DNA of 64,000 nucleotides from Hevea brasiliensis (GCF_030052815.1 NC_079497.1:19544258-19608257), one strand, 5' to 3'. Positions 1 to 12,280 are shown, counted from the stretch's first letter. A program made the numbers and translations. The notes: generated by a model not told the origin, from the sequence alone.

Positions 1-696
1 TGAATTAATTGGAAAAACTTTATTATTTTGATTTACCATATCTTTCGTTTTAAAATTTTTATTTATTACATATTTAAAATTTTATTTTAATTACTATTTA
101 ACATAATTTATGTAACTTATTAATAAATTTAATAAATAAGTCACAAAAAATATTATTCATAAAATTGAAAATTAAAATAAAGATTTTGTATAAGAATTTA
201 TTTGAATTAATAAATTATATTATTATAAATATATGTCAATAAAAGTATGAATATATTAATTAAAAAAAAATTAAAACACATCTTTCACACTATGTAAAAG
301 TTTACAATAAAAAAATATTAATATTATTATAAATATATATGCCACTGAACACGTCATATTTATGATGGTATAAAATTTTATTTTGATATAATTTAATTAT
401 TTTTTATAATTGCTAATTTAAATTATATATTTATTAATTCAATTGTGAACTATTCAGGTAGTTGGATTCCAAACCGACCTAGTATAATCGAATTGATTCG
501 TCAATTGCATCAATGATTCAATGCGATTTTGGCCGATCCAATCAATCAATAGAAACAAAAAAATTTGAATACTGGCAAGGATAATGAATATCTCATAAAA
601 AGTCTCTGAAGTCACAATCCATTAAGCTAACTCAATAATTATATATATATATATATAATAAATTTTTATAAAATAATATGTTTATTTATTTTTTAA
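1..696. other. AT-rich intergenic DNA
   Basis: No reading frame, RNA gene or recognisable transposon protein is visible. The stretch is very rich in A and T, with a short (TA)n microsatellite near 641-658. It looks like ordinary plant intergenic sequence. Confidence 0.6.
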
Positions 697-1915
697 CACT
701 ATAAGAAAAACACAAATTTTTTTATTACTAATTTATAAAAAATTATTGCTAAGTGATTTAGTAATAGATTTGTAATCAATTTCTATTTATTACAGTGAGT
801 TCCGTTGTTAATTCCCTTATTAATTGATTTTAATTTTTATTATAATTCGTTACTAATAGAAATAGATAATATTTTTTATTATTAATTTAATTAACTTAAA
901 AAAATAGAAAACTTGATAAAAAAAAAAACCATTGCAATTGATTTATAATTCATTCCTAATTTGATTGTTATTTAATATTATAAATTTTTTATTTTTAATA
1001 TTAAATTGAAAATTAAAATTTAAAAGTTTTAATATTATAACGGTTTTATAAATTTTATTAATTGGTACATAAATTTTTATTAATAGTTATTATAGATACA
1101 TTGTAACTAGAATAAAAAAGTGTTATTTCAAAAGAAAATTATAGTGAAAAAATGAATTGATGGAAAATTATATTAATGAAATAAAAATAAAATGTAAATA
1201 ATAAAAATGAAGAAAATGATAAGAAATGTGAGAAAACGAGAGAAATGGTTAGAGAAAATGAAAGAAATGGTTAGAGAAAAAGAAAGAAAGTGAGAAAATG
1301 TTAAGAAAATTAGGAAGAAAAGAGGAAAAAAAATAAAAAAAAGAAAGAAATTAATGATAGAAAATGAAATAAAATGAAAGAAAATGAAGAAAATAATTAA
1401 AAATTTGAAAAGAAAATGAAAGAAGATGAAAAGAAATTAGATATTTGGTAAGAAACTAATAATAGAAAATCAATAGCGAGTGGAGAGAATGAAAGAAAAG
1501 AAAGAAAAAAAAATATAGAAATAGGAAGAAAATGAAAGAAAAGAGAATAAATATTGAAATGAAGAAAAGAAAATTAAATGAATTATATGAGAAAGGGAAA
1601 TGAAGTATATGAAGAAATATATACATAAATTAGCAATGGATTACTAAATTTAAACAATAAAATTTATTTTTTCTCCCAAAAAATATAGCAACAAATTTCA
1701 AAATTTATTACTAATTAGCAACGAACTTCAAATCTATTACTAAGTATAATTATACATACTTTTAAAATTTTAATGGCGAGTTTTTCCTCCATAAACTATT
1801 AAAAGATTCCAAAGTCTGTTATTATTTAGTAATGAAGTTCAGAATCTGTTACTAATTATAATTACATATACTTTCAAATTTTTAATGATGAAATTTTTGT
1901 CTAGCAAAATTAATA
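697..1915. mobile_element. Possible non-autonomous CACTA-type element
   Basis: The left boundary reads CACTATAAGAAAAA, close to the usual plant CACTA (En/Spm) terminus CACTACAAGAAAA. Inside both ends are short repeats built on gctaa/ttagtaat/ttgctaa (about 725-870 on the left, 1630-1865 on the right), in the manner of CACTA subterminal repeats. No transposase is present. The right end is not convincing: I find only a weak match (ttttgtctag) near 1896-1906 and no clear 3-bp target duplication. The right limit is therefore a guess. Confidence 0.33.
1192..1622 (+). repeat. Purine-rich GAAA/AATG low-complexity tract
   Basis: About 430 bases in which the plus strand is almost all purine with scattered T, built from irregular gaaagaaaatga-type units. 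It has no coding potential and lies inside the possible CACTA-type element. Such homopurine stretches usually arise by slippage. Confidence 0.6.
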
Positions 1916-4548
1916 ATGGCCAACATTTGCTTACCAAATGAATTAAATCATAAAAAAATCCTAATGACATATGCTATCTTATGTGCAAATGAATTAAACA
2001 AAATACAAAATCTTGATATCTTCATGTTTTTGCATCTTGGAAGTTGAGGTATGGCTGCATTTAATTAATCTTCATATTTTAATTGCCCTACACATCAAAT
2101 AAAAATATAAATATAATTAACACAAGATAATAAGATAATATTTAATTATAATCACAAATAATTAAAATAATAAGGCAAAATAAATTTTCAACACTTCCAA
2201 TTATCAAGTCGAGCTTTTATGTGAAGAACCAAATTTTTTAAATAATGATAAGCAAAACAATCTCTATATATGTGGTCCTGGATTTCTTTTATTTAAAATT
2301 CATAAATTCCATGCATGGACAACTCTAAGGCCTTTGAGTTAGCATTTTCATATTTATAATCATCAACTACACTTCATGTAATTTGAGAAGCCCATTGCAA
2401 TATATATATATTTTTAAAGCTTCAACTGTATACTTTTAAAGCTAACAAATGTATTAAATATATACTATCTAATTCATATCAAGATGTTTTAAAAGTGTGA
2501 AGAGCTGGCCGAAAAAATGTTTGTCATGCGATGTATTTGGTAGAAAATAAAAAAATTAAGAATTAAATTTTATTTTTATAAACTTTAATTTTTAAAAATG
2601 GCAATTATTAATATTGTTCTTTTAAATATAACATTTAAACCCTTAAAAAGACATAATAATTAATGGGATAAAAAATTAATATAATTTCTTTAAGTATTCA
2701 AATAATATCGATGAGAGATTAAAAATTATAAGGTAAAAATTATCCATTATTAATTTTGTACCAAATACTCCATAAAATTTGGCTGAATGAAAACAATTAA
2801 GCCTCCTTGATTGATTCAAACCTATTAATTAAGCCTCCTTGATTGATTTAACTGAACAAATACAATTTGATAAAATATCACAAAAATTGGCCAAATTAAA
2901 TTTTTAAATTTCCAGCTATGAAATTATAAATATAAATTACCTTTTGAGATATGTATTATTGTGTGCCGTGTAAATATGTAAAATACAAAGAAATAAAGTA
3001 AAAATATAATACAATAATATTTATATGGTTCACCTCTCAATTAATTAGTCATCTCATTTTTCTCTAGATATAATCTAATATATTTACTAATATACCTTAA
3101 AATGTGTCTTTAACTATATGGGTAATAGCCTTTTCACCAATAGACGAGAATCCCTCCCTCTTAAATTCTATATCCTTTCTCCACCTTAAGCCGAAACCTC
3201 TCTCAATTGTAATGGGTAAGTACCCTTCATCAATGGGCAAAGCCAAATTCTAAGCAATTGGTAAAATCTCTCTCTACAATGGATGATAACCCCTCTCAAT
3301 GGACAAAGACACTTTCCATAGGTAAAGCCACTTTAATGGGCGAAACGTAATAACCTTTTCACTATTTTCTTATTTATAGTGTTAATTCTCTCAATTCTAA
3401 TCTAATTAGGAGTTTCACTTAATTTAGAAATAACATTAAAATAAAAGTTCTATCATATATATGAAATATTCTTTTCAAATTATTAAAAAATCTTTTCAAA
3501 TCCCACTAATATTTTGAATCATAATTTCAACATTTATATTAGGAATTATAAAATTAATTAGAGAGAGATAGACTGTGAGGAAAAATGCAACTATAGAATA
3601 TTTTTTCTAATAAAAAATAGGCAAAAATTTGGGAAAATTTTCCAATAAAAACTTAATGGGAGACAAAAACGTACGGGAAACCTATGGGAGACAAAAACGT
3701 GCGGGAAACCTAATTTTACCAAAATATATACATGGCTAAGGCCGCGTTTGTTTAGCTAATTCAAGAAATTATATTTAATTGAGTTAAATGTGTTAAATAC
3801 CTAAAAATACTCAAATAAAGAGAAGAAATTGATCTTATATTATAGTTCTCATTTTCTTGAGTAATTTTAATCTAATACAAATTTGGTTTATTAAAGATTT
3901 GTTTAAACAATTAAAAATATAAAAATAATTTATAATTATTGAGAATATTTGTTTCACGTGGAAAAATATAAAATAAAATAATTATATATAAATGATTGAA
4001 TTGTGTTATTTTTAAATAACTTAAATTTTGAATATTTTTTCATGGACTCAAATTGTAACCCAATCCAAAAAATTTGATTAGAATAAAAAGTGAGGCATAT
4101 AGTAGTGACAGAGGACACTGGCTAATTATAATATTTTGCACTTTGCGCTAAAGTTGTGAAATATTTAGAAAATACATTGGATTAGAGTTTGAAAATTATG
4201 AGTGATTATACTTTTTTTTTATTATATTAAAACATTTTCTCTTCTCTCTTACTTGTAAACGTAGTCCTTATAGTCAAATTACATAGATTTTGTATTATTA
4301 TTATTTTTTTATATCGTATAATTATACAATTGTGTTCTTTATATTACTCTTGGACGGCTATAGCTATGGGGCTAGCAATAAGGAACGGTTCCACCTCAAG
4401 TGAAGTGCCCATCACTCACGGTGTGGGTGAGGGTATGGAACAGGTGAGAGGTCGTTGAACCTATTAACAGCTCTTCACTGACTATCATTTATTGCTCACT
4501 GCCCATTTTTTCTATATTAAACCCCTTGTTCTGCCCTCTACTTTGTAC
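1916..4548. other. Intergenic region upstream of the SDR gene
   Basis: AT-rich sequence with no supported gene. About 3,120-3,350 holds loosely repeated 'aatgggcaaagcc'-like units, probably debris of an old retrotransposon. A clean 28-bp tandem duplication follows at 3,656-3,711. A CACGTG hexamer (G-box core) is at about 3956, but it is about 740 bases from the start codon and may be chance. Confidence 0.5.
3656..3711. repeat. 28-bp tandem duplication, two copies
   Basis: Two adjacent 28-base units, 3,656-3,683 and 3,684-3,711, each starting atgggagacaaaaacgt and differing at one position (A versus G after acgt). The near-identity suggests a recent local duplication in otherwise diverged DNA. 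Confidence 0.85.
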
Positions 4549-4556
4549 CTATAAAC
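4549..4556 (+). promoter_or_regulatory. Candidate TATA box of the SDR gene
   Basis: CTATAAAC lies 150 bases before the start codon at 4,699, which would put transcription start near 4,580 and give a 5' leader of about 120 bases. The leader contains a pyrimidine-rich run near 4,605-4,620. A weaker alternative (tatatta) is at about 4513. This rests on position and consensus only. Confidence 0.4.
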
Positions 4557-4698
4557 CACATATATTCATGCATTCCTTTTCTGAACCAGTAACCTGCTTG
4601 CTTGCTGTTTCTTTCTCTCACATAACTGTACAACAGTTTATATATATACATATATATATTTTGCGTTTCTCTGGAGAGGCTCAAGTTTTTGCAGAGAA

Positions 4699-7460
4699 AT
4701 GAGCATCTTTTCGTTGGTCACAGGATGGCCTGGTCCTAGTGGGTTTGGATCGGCTTCTACTGCTGAGCAGGTTACAGAAGGGATTGATGCTTCCAATCTT
4801 ACTGCTATTATCACTGGTTAGCTTTGCATTTTCTCCTCTTAAAGGTTATTAATTCGTGTTTGTATTAGCTTAATGTATGGTTTTTGGATTTTCTTTCAGT
4901 TTTTCTCGAAAATCAAATTTTCATGAAATTAAATTGACCCTTTTTTATTGGTAATCAAATTTGATAATTGAGCTTCAAGTTGAAGCTCATGATCCTCTGG
5001 TTTACATAAATGCTGGTCTAGTATTATAATCTGAAAGAAGGAAGAAGAAGATAACAAATGAAAGTATGGATGCAGGTGGAGCAACTGGGATAGGGTTGGA
5101 GACTGCAAGAGTCCTGGCTCTTCGTAAGGCTCATGTGATTATAGCAGCAAGGAACATGGAGAATGCAAATGAAGCAAAGCAATTCATTCTTAAAGAGGTT
5201 GAAGATGCCAGAGTGGATGTTCTGAAACTGGATTTGGCCTCTATGAAATCTGTCAGAGAATTTGCTGACAACTTCATTGCACTTAATCTACCACTTAACA
5301 TCTTAATGTGAGATCTCTATCTCCCTTTTCCTTATGCCTGTTTACTAGACTTACCTGCCACCTACTCCATTATATAAATACCATGATTCTCAACGTACAT
5401 ATTGCATATATATCCGAGTCATAATGAATCATTTTAATTAGAGTTTTTATTTTTTAATTTTTTATTTAAAAAACTGATACACATGAATGTAATTTTTTCA
5501 AGTTTCTTAAATTTTTTTCATAACTTATTTTCTTGTCCACTTCAAATTAATATTAGCTGATAAGGGAATTAAATTGCCTGTGTTACAGCAATAATGCGGG
5601 TATTATGTTCTGCCCATACCAGCTTACTGAAGATGGATTAGAGATGCAATTTGCTACTAATCATATTGGTCGGTAAAGTAACACTGGATATTCATTATTC
5701 ACTTCAAATTGTTATATCAAATCTAATTAAATTGAATATTAATTTTAATTTAATTTGATTTGAAACTTTTTAGAATCTTTTTAAAATATTTAATTCTAAA
5801 TTTTAGAAAAACATAAATTATTTTAGATGTTATTTTTTTTTTATCTTTTATTCTAAAATATAATTAAATTATATACACTGAGAACTTGTATCAATTAATT
5901 TTAAAATCGTAATATTTTAATTGTATTTTTTAAATTAAATGTTTCATTTTAATTTTAAATATTTACATAAATTTATGGTACAGTTTATTCTATTTTATGA
6001 GCAGTGGACAGTTATGTCAAGTAAATCATTAAAATAGATTAAAAAAAATAATGAGCTATAATGACTGATTAATTATATAACTGTCCCATTAATAATCAAT
6101 GCAAGAAAAATCGAATAACTTTCCGTACTTTTAGTTAAGGATCAGACTTTGGTTGTGTAAGGACAAAATTTTGTAATTAAATTCAAATAGACTATTTTTA
6201 AAAAAAATTAAAATATTATTTTTTCTGATTTTTAATAACAAAATATTCAAAATAATAATTTTAATGTTAAATAATTTTGGTTCATTATATTCTTCAGTTT
6301 TTTTTTTTAATTTTATTTTAATGACAAATAATAAATAATTTTTAATATTTAAAATTAAAAACTAATATTTTATTAAATAATGACTTATTTGACTTAGCCT
6401 AAAATTTAATTTTAAGTTTATTTAACCCTCGATTTAGGTACTTATTTGGTCTCTTTTCTATAATCAATTATAGGTATACTTACCAGTCATGTCTCTTCAC
6501 TTTCAGGTCATTTCCTCTTGACAAACCTTCTCCTGGACAAAATGAAAGACACTGCCAAAAACACTGGCATTGAGGGCAGGATTGTGAATTTATCATCAAT
6601 TGCCCACGTCCACACTTACAGAAATGGAATTAAATTTGATAATATCAATAATAAGAGAAGGTGTATATATATGTATATGTTGGCTCTGCAAGTTGTATAT
6701 TGTTTATTAAATAGATCAGATATGACTTCACAGCATCTTTTCTGGTACAGTTACTCTGATAAAAGGGCATATGGGCAATCCAAGCTAGCCAACTTACTTC
6801 ATGTCAAAGAGCTTACCCGTCGCTTTCAGGTATATTAAAGTTGATGATCTGATAGTCTTGACCAGTTTCTTGATTTTTCTTCCATGTAATGTGCAGGAAG
6901 AGGGTGTGAATGTTACTGCCAATGCAGTCCATCCAGGACTAATAATGACCAATCTAATGAAACATTCTGCACTCCTGATGAGTACGTTCCATGTTACAGA
7001 AATCTTTGTTCAAAAGGGTAATTTTGGGATGGTCAAGTTAAAAAGAGTGTTGAGTTTCCTAAAGGGTGCTTGATTTTTACTCTTTGTGCAGGAATATTGA
7101 AGTTCTTTACCTTTCTGCTATGGAAGAATGTACCTCAGGTAACTTTCTTCCTTGCTTTTCTTGCTTTTGGACTGAAAAGGAATGAACTTTAGTTACTCTC
7201 GACTCGAACTTGAGTACTCAAAGCTCAAGTTTGAACAGTTAGATAATTTTTTTTTAAATCATTCCAATTTTTTATGGTCTCTCCAGGGAGCAGCAACCAC
7301 ATGCTATGTGGCACTTCACCCAAGTTTGAAAGGGGCAAGTGGAAAATACTTTGTGGATTGCAATGAGATAAAACCAAGCGCATTTGCTATGGATGAATTG
7401 CTTGCAAGAAAACTGTGGGATTTCAGCAACAAGCTCATTAGCTCAGCTTCAAAAGCTTAA
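4699..7460 (+). CDS. Short-chain dehydrogenase/reductase, TIC32/WWOX-like, 8 exons
   Basis: Exons by splice signals and family alignment: 4699-4816, 5076-5307, 5589-5668, 6507-6660, 6751-6829, 6897-6981, 7092-7138, 7287-7460. They total 969 bases, or 322 residues plus TAA, the usual length of plant TIC32-like SDRs. Visible motifs are the NAD(P)-binding glycine motif TGGATGIG (about residues 39-46), NNAG (118-121), the catalytic Ser in VNLSS (about 174) and YGQSK with Tyr202 and Lys206. The family performs NAD(P)H-dependent oxidoreduction. TIC32 itself is a calmodulin-binding inner-envelope protein of chloroplasts, but the N-terminus ([20 protein letters not shown]) resembles the wider 'TIC32-like' Arabidopsis group of unknown substrate, so I give no symbol. 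All catalytic residues are present and the frame is open. The one oddity is the exon 3 donor, which must be GTCGGT to keep the conserved NHIGHF; the better-looking GTAAAG four bases on would shift the frame. Confidence 0.9.
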
Positions 7461-8048
7461 AACAAATTGATTAATTATGTCTGAGGCTTAATTCAAGCTT
7501 TAAGATAAAGCAATAAGAGAAAAGCTAAAGAGCCACATTTCTCCCCCATTTCTGATATATACTTAGGAGTGATCCATATAGTACAAGTCAATTCTATTAG
7601 TTCAGTATATATTCAAATATTAATGTGTTACTTTATTCCTCTATTGTAATGGGAATGGATTTATTTTATCAAAGAGGGTGAATATGCCACTAGTTGATAT
7701 GGCAGTAGCCTAGTTTGGAATTAAAGTTAAATCACATCCCAACATTCTATATGGAAAACTTTTATTTAGATTCGGTCCATATTGGAAACAGCAATACGCT
7801 AAAGATTAAGGATGTTAAAACTATTTTGCAATATCTACTAACAAAGTTCGAGTTTTAATCTTTTAACAAAAGGAAGAATAACCATTGGTGAAATCATATC
7901 TCGGAGTTAAATTTAATGCATTACTTTCTCTCAATATATTAAAAAAATTTAAAAAAAAAATCAATAGGCATCATGGTCGTCCCAAAAGCCCATGGACCGA
8001 ACCATTCAAGCATATCCAACTTTTTTTTTTTCCTATCGTGACTTTTCA

Positions 8049-8080
<32 letters not shown>

Positions 8081-8167
8081 CTTTTTCCCTTCAATCTCTC
8101 AGTTTTATAAGCTCTTAGACTCTAATACCAATTTGTTGTTTTCAAAGGAATAAATATAAAGGAAGAA
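7461..8167. other. 3' region of the SDR gene and spacer with a T30 run
   Basis: The SDR 3' UTR begins here; an AATAAG near 7,511 could serve as a poly(A) signal. No further gene is visible. An uninterrupted run of 30 T occupies 8,051-8,080, followed by pyrimidine-rich sequence. This could be the poly(A) tail of a minus-strand retroposed fragment, or plain slippage. The LINE 5' end lies near the right edge. Confidence 0.5.
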
Positions 8168-8374
8168 TCCATATAGGCGGAAGTTACCAGAAGGTATCTA
8201 GAGAGGTGCTTGCTCTCTGTTGTGTTTCCATCTTTGTTGGAATTATTGAGTTTTTTGTTTTCTATAATTGTCTTCCTTTCTCTTCTTTCTACTTACCTCT
8301 ACCTTGTTTTCTACCTCATCACTCCTTTTACCAACCTTCTTCGCATTTCACTAACCTCCTTTCATTTTAGTCCT

Positions 8375-10405
8375 ATGGTAAACCTTGATTCAACAATTTC
8401 TGAATTAATCAATATGGCACAACAACTACATTGTAAGGAACTTATACTCCAATTAACCACAGATACTGAGCCAACCTTCAACCTGCAAACTTTGACAATT
8501 GCTAGTAAAATTATTACAGCCAGAACTTTCAGTGCAAATACTATGAGAATAGTATTATCTAAAGCATGGCAAACTAGGAAGAATTTCCATATAACTATCA
8601 AAACTACCAACACCTTTCTTTTTTGATTTGAGCATGAAGTGGACATTAGGAAGGTGTTAGATAATTGACCCTGGTATATCAATAACAACCTCATCTCTAT
8701 CCAGGAATGGCCACCAAATTTAACTTTTGAAGAAATTAAATTCAATGATATGCCAATATGGGTTCAAGCTCATGGTTTGCCTCCAAACCAATTCAATATC
8801 CAAAGTGTCAAACTCATTGGTGGTTTTCTGGGTCAGTTTCTTGAAGTTGATTTTACACAAGGTGGAACCTTGGGATACCCTCATTTTTTGTGAATAAGGG
8901 TGGTAATTGATATAGAAAAACCCATTTCTTCTGGTTTTCAAAACAAGAGGGCATATGGCACCTTAAGCTGGGTTCAATTTCGCTATGAGAAGTTACCTAA
9001 GATTTGTTATTCTTGTGGAATAGTTGGTCACATGAGTAGGAGTTGCATCACTCAGAAAACACAAGAAACTTTAGAAGGTACTGATTCTTCTACTGGTCTT
9101 TCTAAATCTTTATTTGGCCCTTGGTTAAAAGTGAAGCTAATCATTAGTAAGAATACCTAGAATCCAACTCACCTTTCTAGCTCTAAAACACTATCCTCTC
9201 ATGATGCTCATCCCTTAATCTAGTTCCCTGCGTTTCCTAGTTTCATACCATTGGGAGATGATCCTTTTTTAGACAATAGTTCAACCATGACTCCAAATGG
9301 CCAAGCCATGCCCCCTGACCAACCTATTATGAATTTATTGCCATACATTCCAAAGCCTGATTTACCTTCTTCCATTACAAAAACCACCATGGGTATGTCT
9401 GATACTACTCTTTCTTCTGTGGAAACTGCTCATGCAAAATTGAACCCTCCCTCAATTGAAATAGAAATTGCACAAAAAACCACCTTGGAATCTGCTACAC
9501 AAAGCCCTTCCCTTATGGGTAATTATTTCACCAAGAACCCAGCTGATATTTGAACCTTCCCATCTGGTCTAACCTCAAGCTCTGAGAATCTTACCATACT
9601 GACTTTTTACAAACCTGATCTTCTCATCCCAAAGCAAATCTCTACCCATTTTCATGATTACCTTGCCATTATTGGCATCCATCATGTCAACAGAGAGAAT
9701 TTTTAAAAAAATTTCCTTACCTGGTAGACCATTTTCAAATAGCCACATTAAATGCTCTGCAAACCCTATAATCCCATTCTTTACTTGAGAACCAAGAAGC
9801 TAATCTTCATTTGAACCAAGTAATGGGCATAAAGGATAGCTTTAACTAGGTTCAAAAGCTAAGGCTCAACCAAGATGGCCTGGACCATAATGTTTATAAA
9901 GAACCGAGCCCAAGCCCATCTCTTTTTTCTAGAACCAAGACTATTAATTCGGGCCTATATTTTAATCTTGGTAATTCTAAACCTTCTCCTTGGGATAAGA
10001 GGAAGCATACCTTATTTAATCCACCCACAACTTTATCAGCTTCACCCTCTCATCTTAGGCCAGAGGCCCTTTTGCCTTTAGAGGATCTCATTGCTATAGT
10101 GAAGGAACTTTTTTGCCCACCTACTAAGACTTCTCCAGAGAATAATCCAGAGAGTGAACATGGTCCCGAACCTGGTTTTACTCCAACGCTGTCAACTCAA
10201 GGATGGAAGAAGAGAGCTCGAGCTAAATCTTCTAGGGTTGCTATCCAAGAAGTTACACATAAAGAACCATGGATACATGGAGACAATGATGTTCAAAACT
10301 AAAGTGATAAAAGAAACAGAGCTTCAGCTTTTGAAGAAATTGCTCTAAAGAAACATTGCTTGGAAGGAAGTTCTGTTAAAAAGGTAGGGAAGGCTAGCCT
10401 GAATT
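8375..10405 (+). pseudogene. LINE ORF1, decayed (DUF4283 plus zinc knuckle)
   Basis: The start at 8,375 (MVNLDSTISEL...) opens a DUF4283-like region followed by the knuckle CYSCGIVGHMSRSC at about 9,007-9,048, of the type found in plant LINE ORF1 proteins. ORF1 binds the LINE RNA and forms the particle for reverse transcription at the target. In-frame stops near 8,624, 8,666 and 8,893 and further breaks after 9,158 show it is dead. The low-complexity Ser/Thr/Pro-rich tail runs to a TAG near 10,405, just before the ORF2 start. Confidence 0.75.
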
Positions 10406-10421
10406 AGCCCCAGTTAGACCC

Positions 10422-11650
10422 ATGCAACTCCTCAGTTAGAATTGTCAGGGTGTGGGGAACCCCCTGACAATTTATAATTTAAAAATGATTTGTAAATCCT
10501 ACTCTGCGATGGTATGTTCCTCATAGAAACTAAGAATAAAACTCATTTTCTTAGGAGACAGATGAATAAGTGTGGGTTTTTTGATATGATTGTAACGAAC
10601 CCCAAGGTACTGCAGGGGGCTTATGTTTTTCCTAGAAGGCTGATTGGTCTCTCTCCATAGTTAAAATGTCTAGCTTTGTAATTCATGCCAATGTTTTGGA
10701 CAATATTTCTCAAATGAATTGGGATATTTTGTTGCTGTATATCTCATGTGATATTTCAACTAGGCAGGGTCAACTGATTTTCTTATCAAATTATATGGCT
10801 CATCTTAATAGTTGTAAGCTTATTACAGGAGATTTTAACTCCATTTTGAATATTAATGAGAAGAAAGGGGGTAGTAACCATGCAAACACAAAAATGTTGC
10901 ATTTCAAGGATTGGGTTAATAAATTATAGCTTGTTGATCTTAGCTATATTGGTCTTATTGCGACATGGAATAATAGGCGTAATGGTTCATCCAACATCCA
11001 AGAACGGTTAGACTGATGCTTGGTTTTATGTTCCTCATAGAAACTAAGAACAAAACTCATTTTGTTAGGAGACAGATGAATAGGTGTGGGTATTTTGATA
11101 TGATTGTAACGAACCCCAAGGTACTGCAGGGGGCTTATGTTTTGCCTAGAAGGCTGATTGGTCTCTCTCCATAGTTAAAATGTCTAGCTTTGTAATTCAT
11201 GCCAATGTTTTGGACAATATTTCTCAAATGAATTGGGATATTTTGTTGCTGTATATCTCATGTGATATTTCAACTAGGCAGGGTCAACTGAATTTCTTAT
11301 CAAAATTATATGGCTCATCTTAATAGTTGTAAGCTTATTACAGGAGATTTTAACTCCATTTTGAATATTAATGAGAAGAAAGGGGGTAGTAACCATGCAA
11401 ACCCAAAAATGTTGCATTTCAAGGATTGGGTTAATAAATTGTAGCTTGTTGATCTTAGCTGTATTGGTCTTATTGCGACATGGAATAATAGGTGCAATGG
11501 TTCATCCAACATCCAAGAAAGATTAGACTGATGCTTGGTTTCAACTCAATGGCTCCTTAGTCATCCGAATGCCACATTCCATCATCTGGAGGATCGAGGC
11601 TTTGATCATCAACCTATTCTACTCTCCTCAGATCCATAGATCATTAAAGC
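10422..11650 (+). pseudogene. LINE ORF2, endonuclease part, decayed and internally duplicated
   Basis: The start at 10,422 reads MQLLS*NCQG, the usual LSWNCQG opening of plant LINE endonucleases with Trp changed to a stop. The downstream ETKNK motif and the ITGDFN/ERLD-type segments mark an apurinic-type (EEP) endonuclease, which nicks target DNA to prime reverse transcription. About 514 bases are duplicated in tandem (10,514-11,027 and 11,028-11,541), so the domain occurs twice in part. The reading frame is broken several times and ends at the element 1 insertion. Confidence 0.75.
10514..11541 (+). repeat. Tandem duplication of 514 bp within the LINE endonuclease
   Basis: Unit 1 (10,514-11,027) and unit 2 (11,028-about 11,541) both begin atgttcctcatagaaac and end tagactgatgcttggtt. 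They differ by scattered substitutions and small indels. Only unit 2 continues into normal LINE sequence. The duplication arose after the LINE landed, or in its source copy, and the units have since diverged. Confidence 0.85.
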
Positions 11651-12262
11651 TCCTCGCTAATTTTGGTATGCCACTCAGTGTGCCGGAGCACCAATTCATG
11701 TTTCTATTACAATTTATCCCTTTTAATTCATTTATTTTCAATTTTTGATAAATCTGAATTTTTCCACAAATTTTTATAGAAAATCCGGCAGAGTGCCGAC
11801 TATAAATTGGAAAAACAGTTCTTCTGAACCTGTTTAAAAATACTTCCAATATAATTTCCAAATCCAAACTCTATTATACACATTTCAAGTCAATCTCAAA
11901 ATCTCAATCTCAAATCACAATACAATTTTCAAAACTTTTCTGTTCACTTCATCACTTGAAGCATATTCACAAATAATTCTCAACATTTCAGTTATCAACA
12001 TACATAATGCAGAAAACCTCAATAATATGAAATTTCATATATTTATATTAATACATAATTACAGGAGTTTATAGTTACAATCCAAACTAATACAAAATAC
12101 AAAATACAAAAGGGCCACCTATAGTCCTAATGTCCTACCATATGCAGTGCAGATGTGAGGTGACTCTGGACCCCGGATGCAGCTCTGAAGGCTCACCCCT
12201 TCTGATGTCTGCTGGGCTCCCCAGCTAGGTCTCCAGTACCTGCGCGTGGCAAAAGCGACGCG

Positions 12263-12280
12263 CTAAGCAATTCTGCTTAG
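12263..12280. other. Conserved LTR stem-loop (element 1, 3' LTR)
   Basis: CTAAGCA-ATTC-TGCTTAG is a perfect 7-bp stem with a 4-base loop, followed by TGGTG. Equivalent stems with other bases occur in the LTRs of elements 2, 4 and 5 at the same place, just after a cgcgtggcaaaa-type word. A role in the RNA (poly(A) or leader hairpin) is inference. Confidence 0.7.

Larger units (their letters stand above)
8168..11666 (+). mobile_element. LINE retrotransposon, segment 1 of 3 (5' part, ORF1 and endonuclease)
   Basis: The 5' part of a plant L1-type LINE. It holds ORF1 with a DUF4283-like domain and CCHC knuckle, then the start of ORF2 (endonuclease). It is cut at about 11,666 by the left LTR of element 1; the reverse transcriptase resumes at 22,566 and the 3' end at 34,317-36,053. 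Joined, the three pieces give about 6.9 kb including an internal 514-bp duplication, which fits a nearly full-length element. The exact 5' end is uncertain. The purine word aaggaagaa occurs both at 8,159-8,167 and just after the poly(A) at 36,053 and might be part of a target duplication, but it is low-complexity. Confidence 0.8.

Noticed and set aside
4679..4717. TIC32 itself as the identity of the SDR gene
   Set aside because: The N-terminus differs from TIC32 and looks like the wider TIC32-like SDR group, so no gene symbol is assigned.
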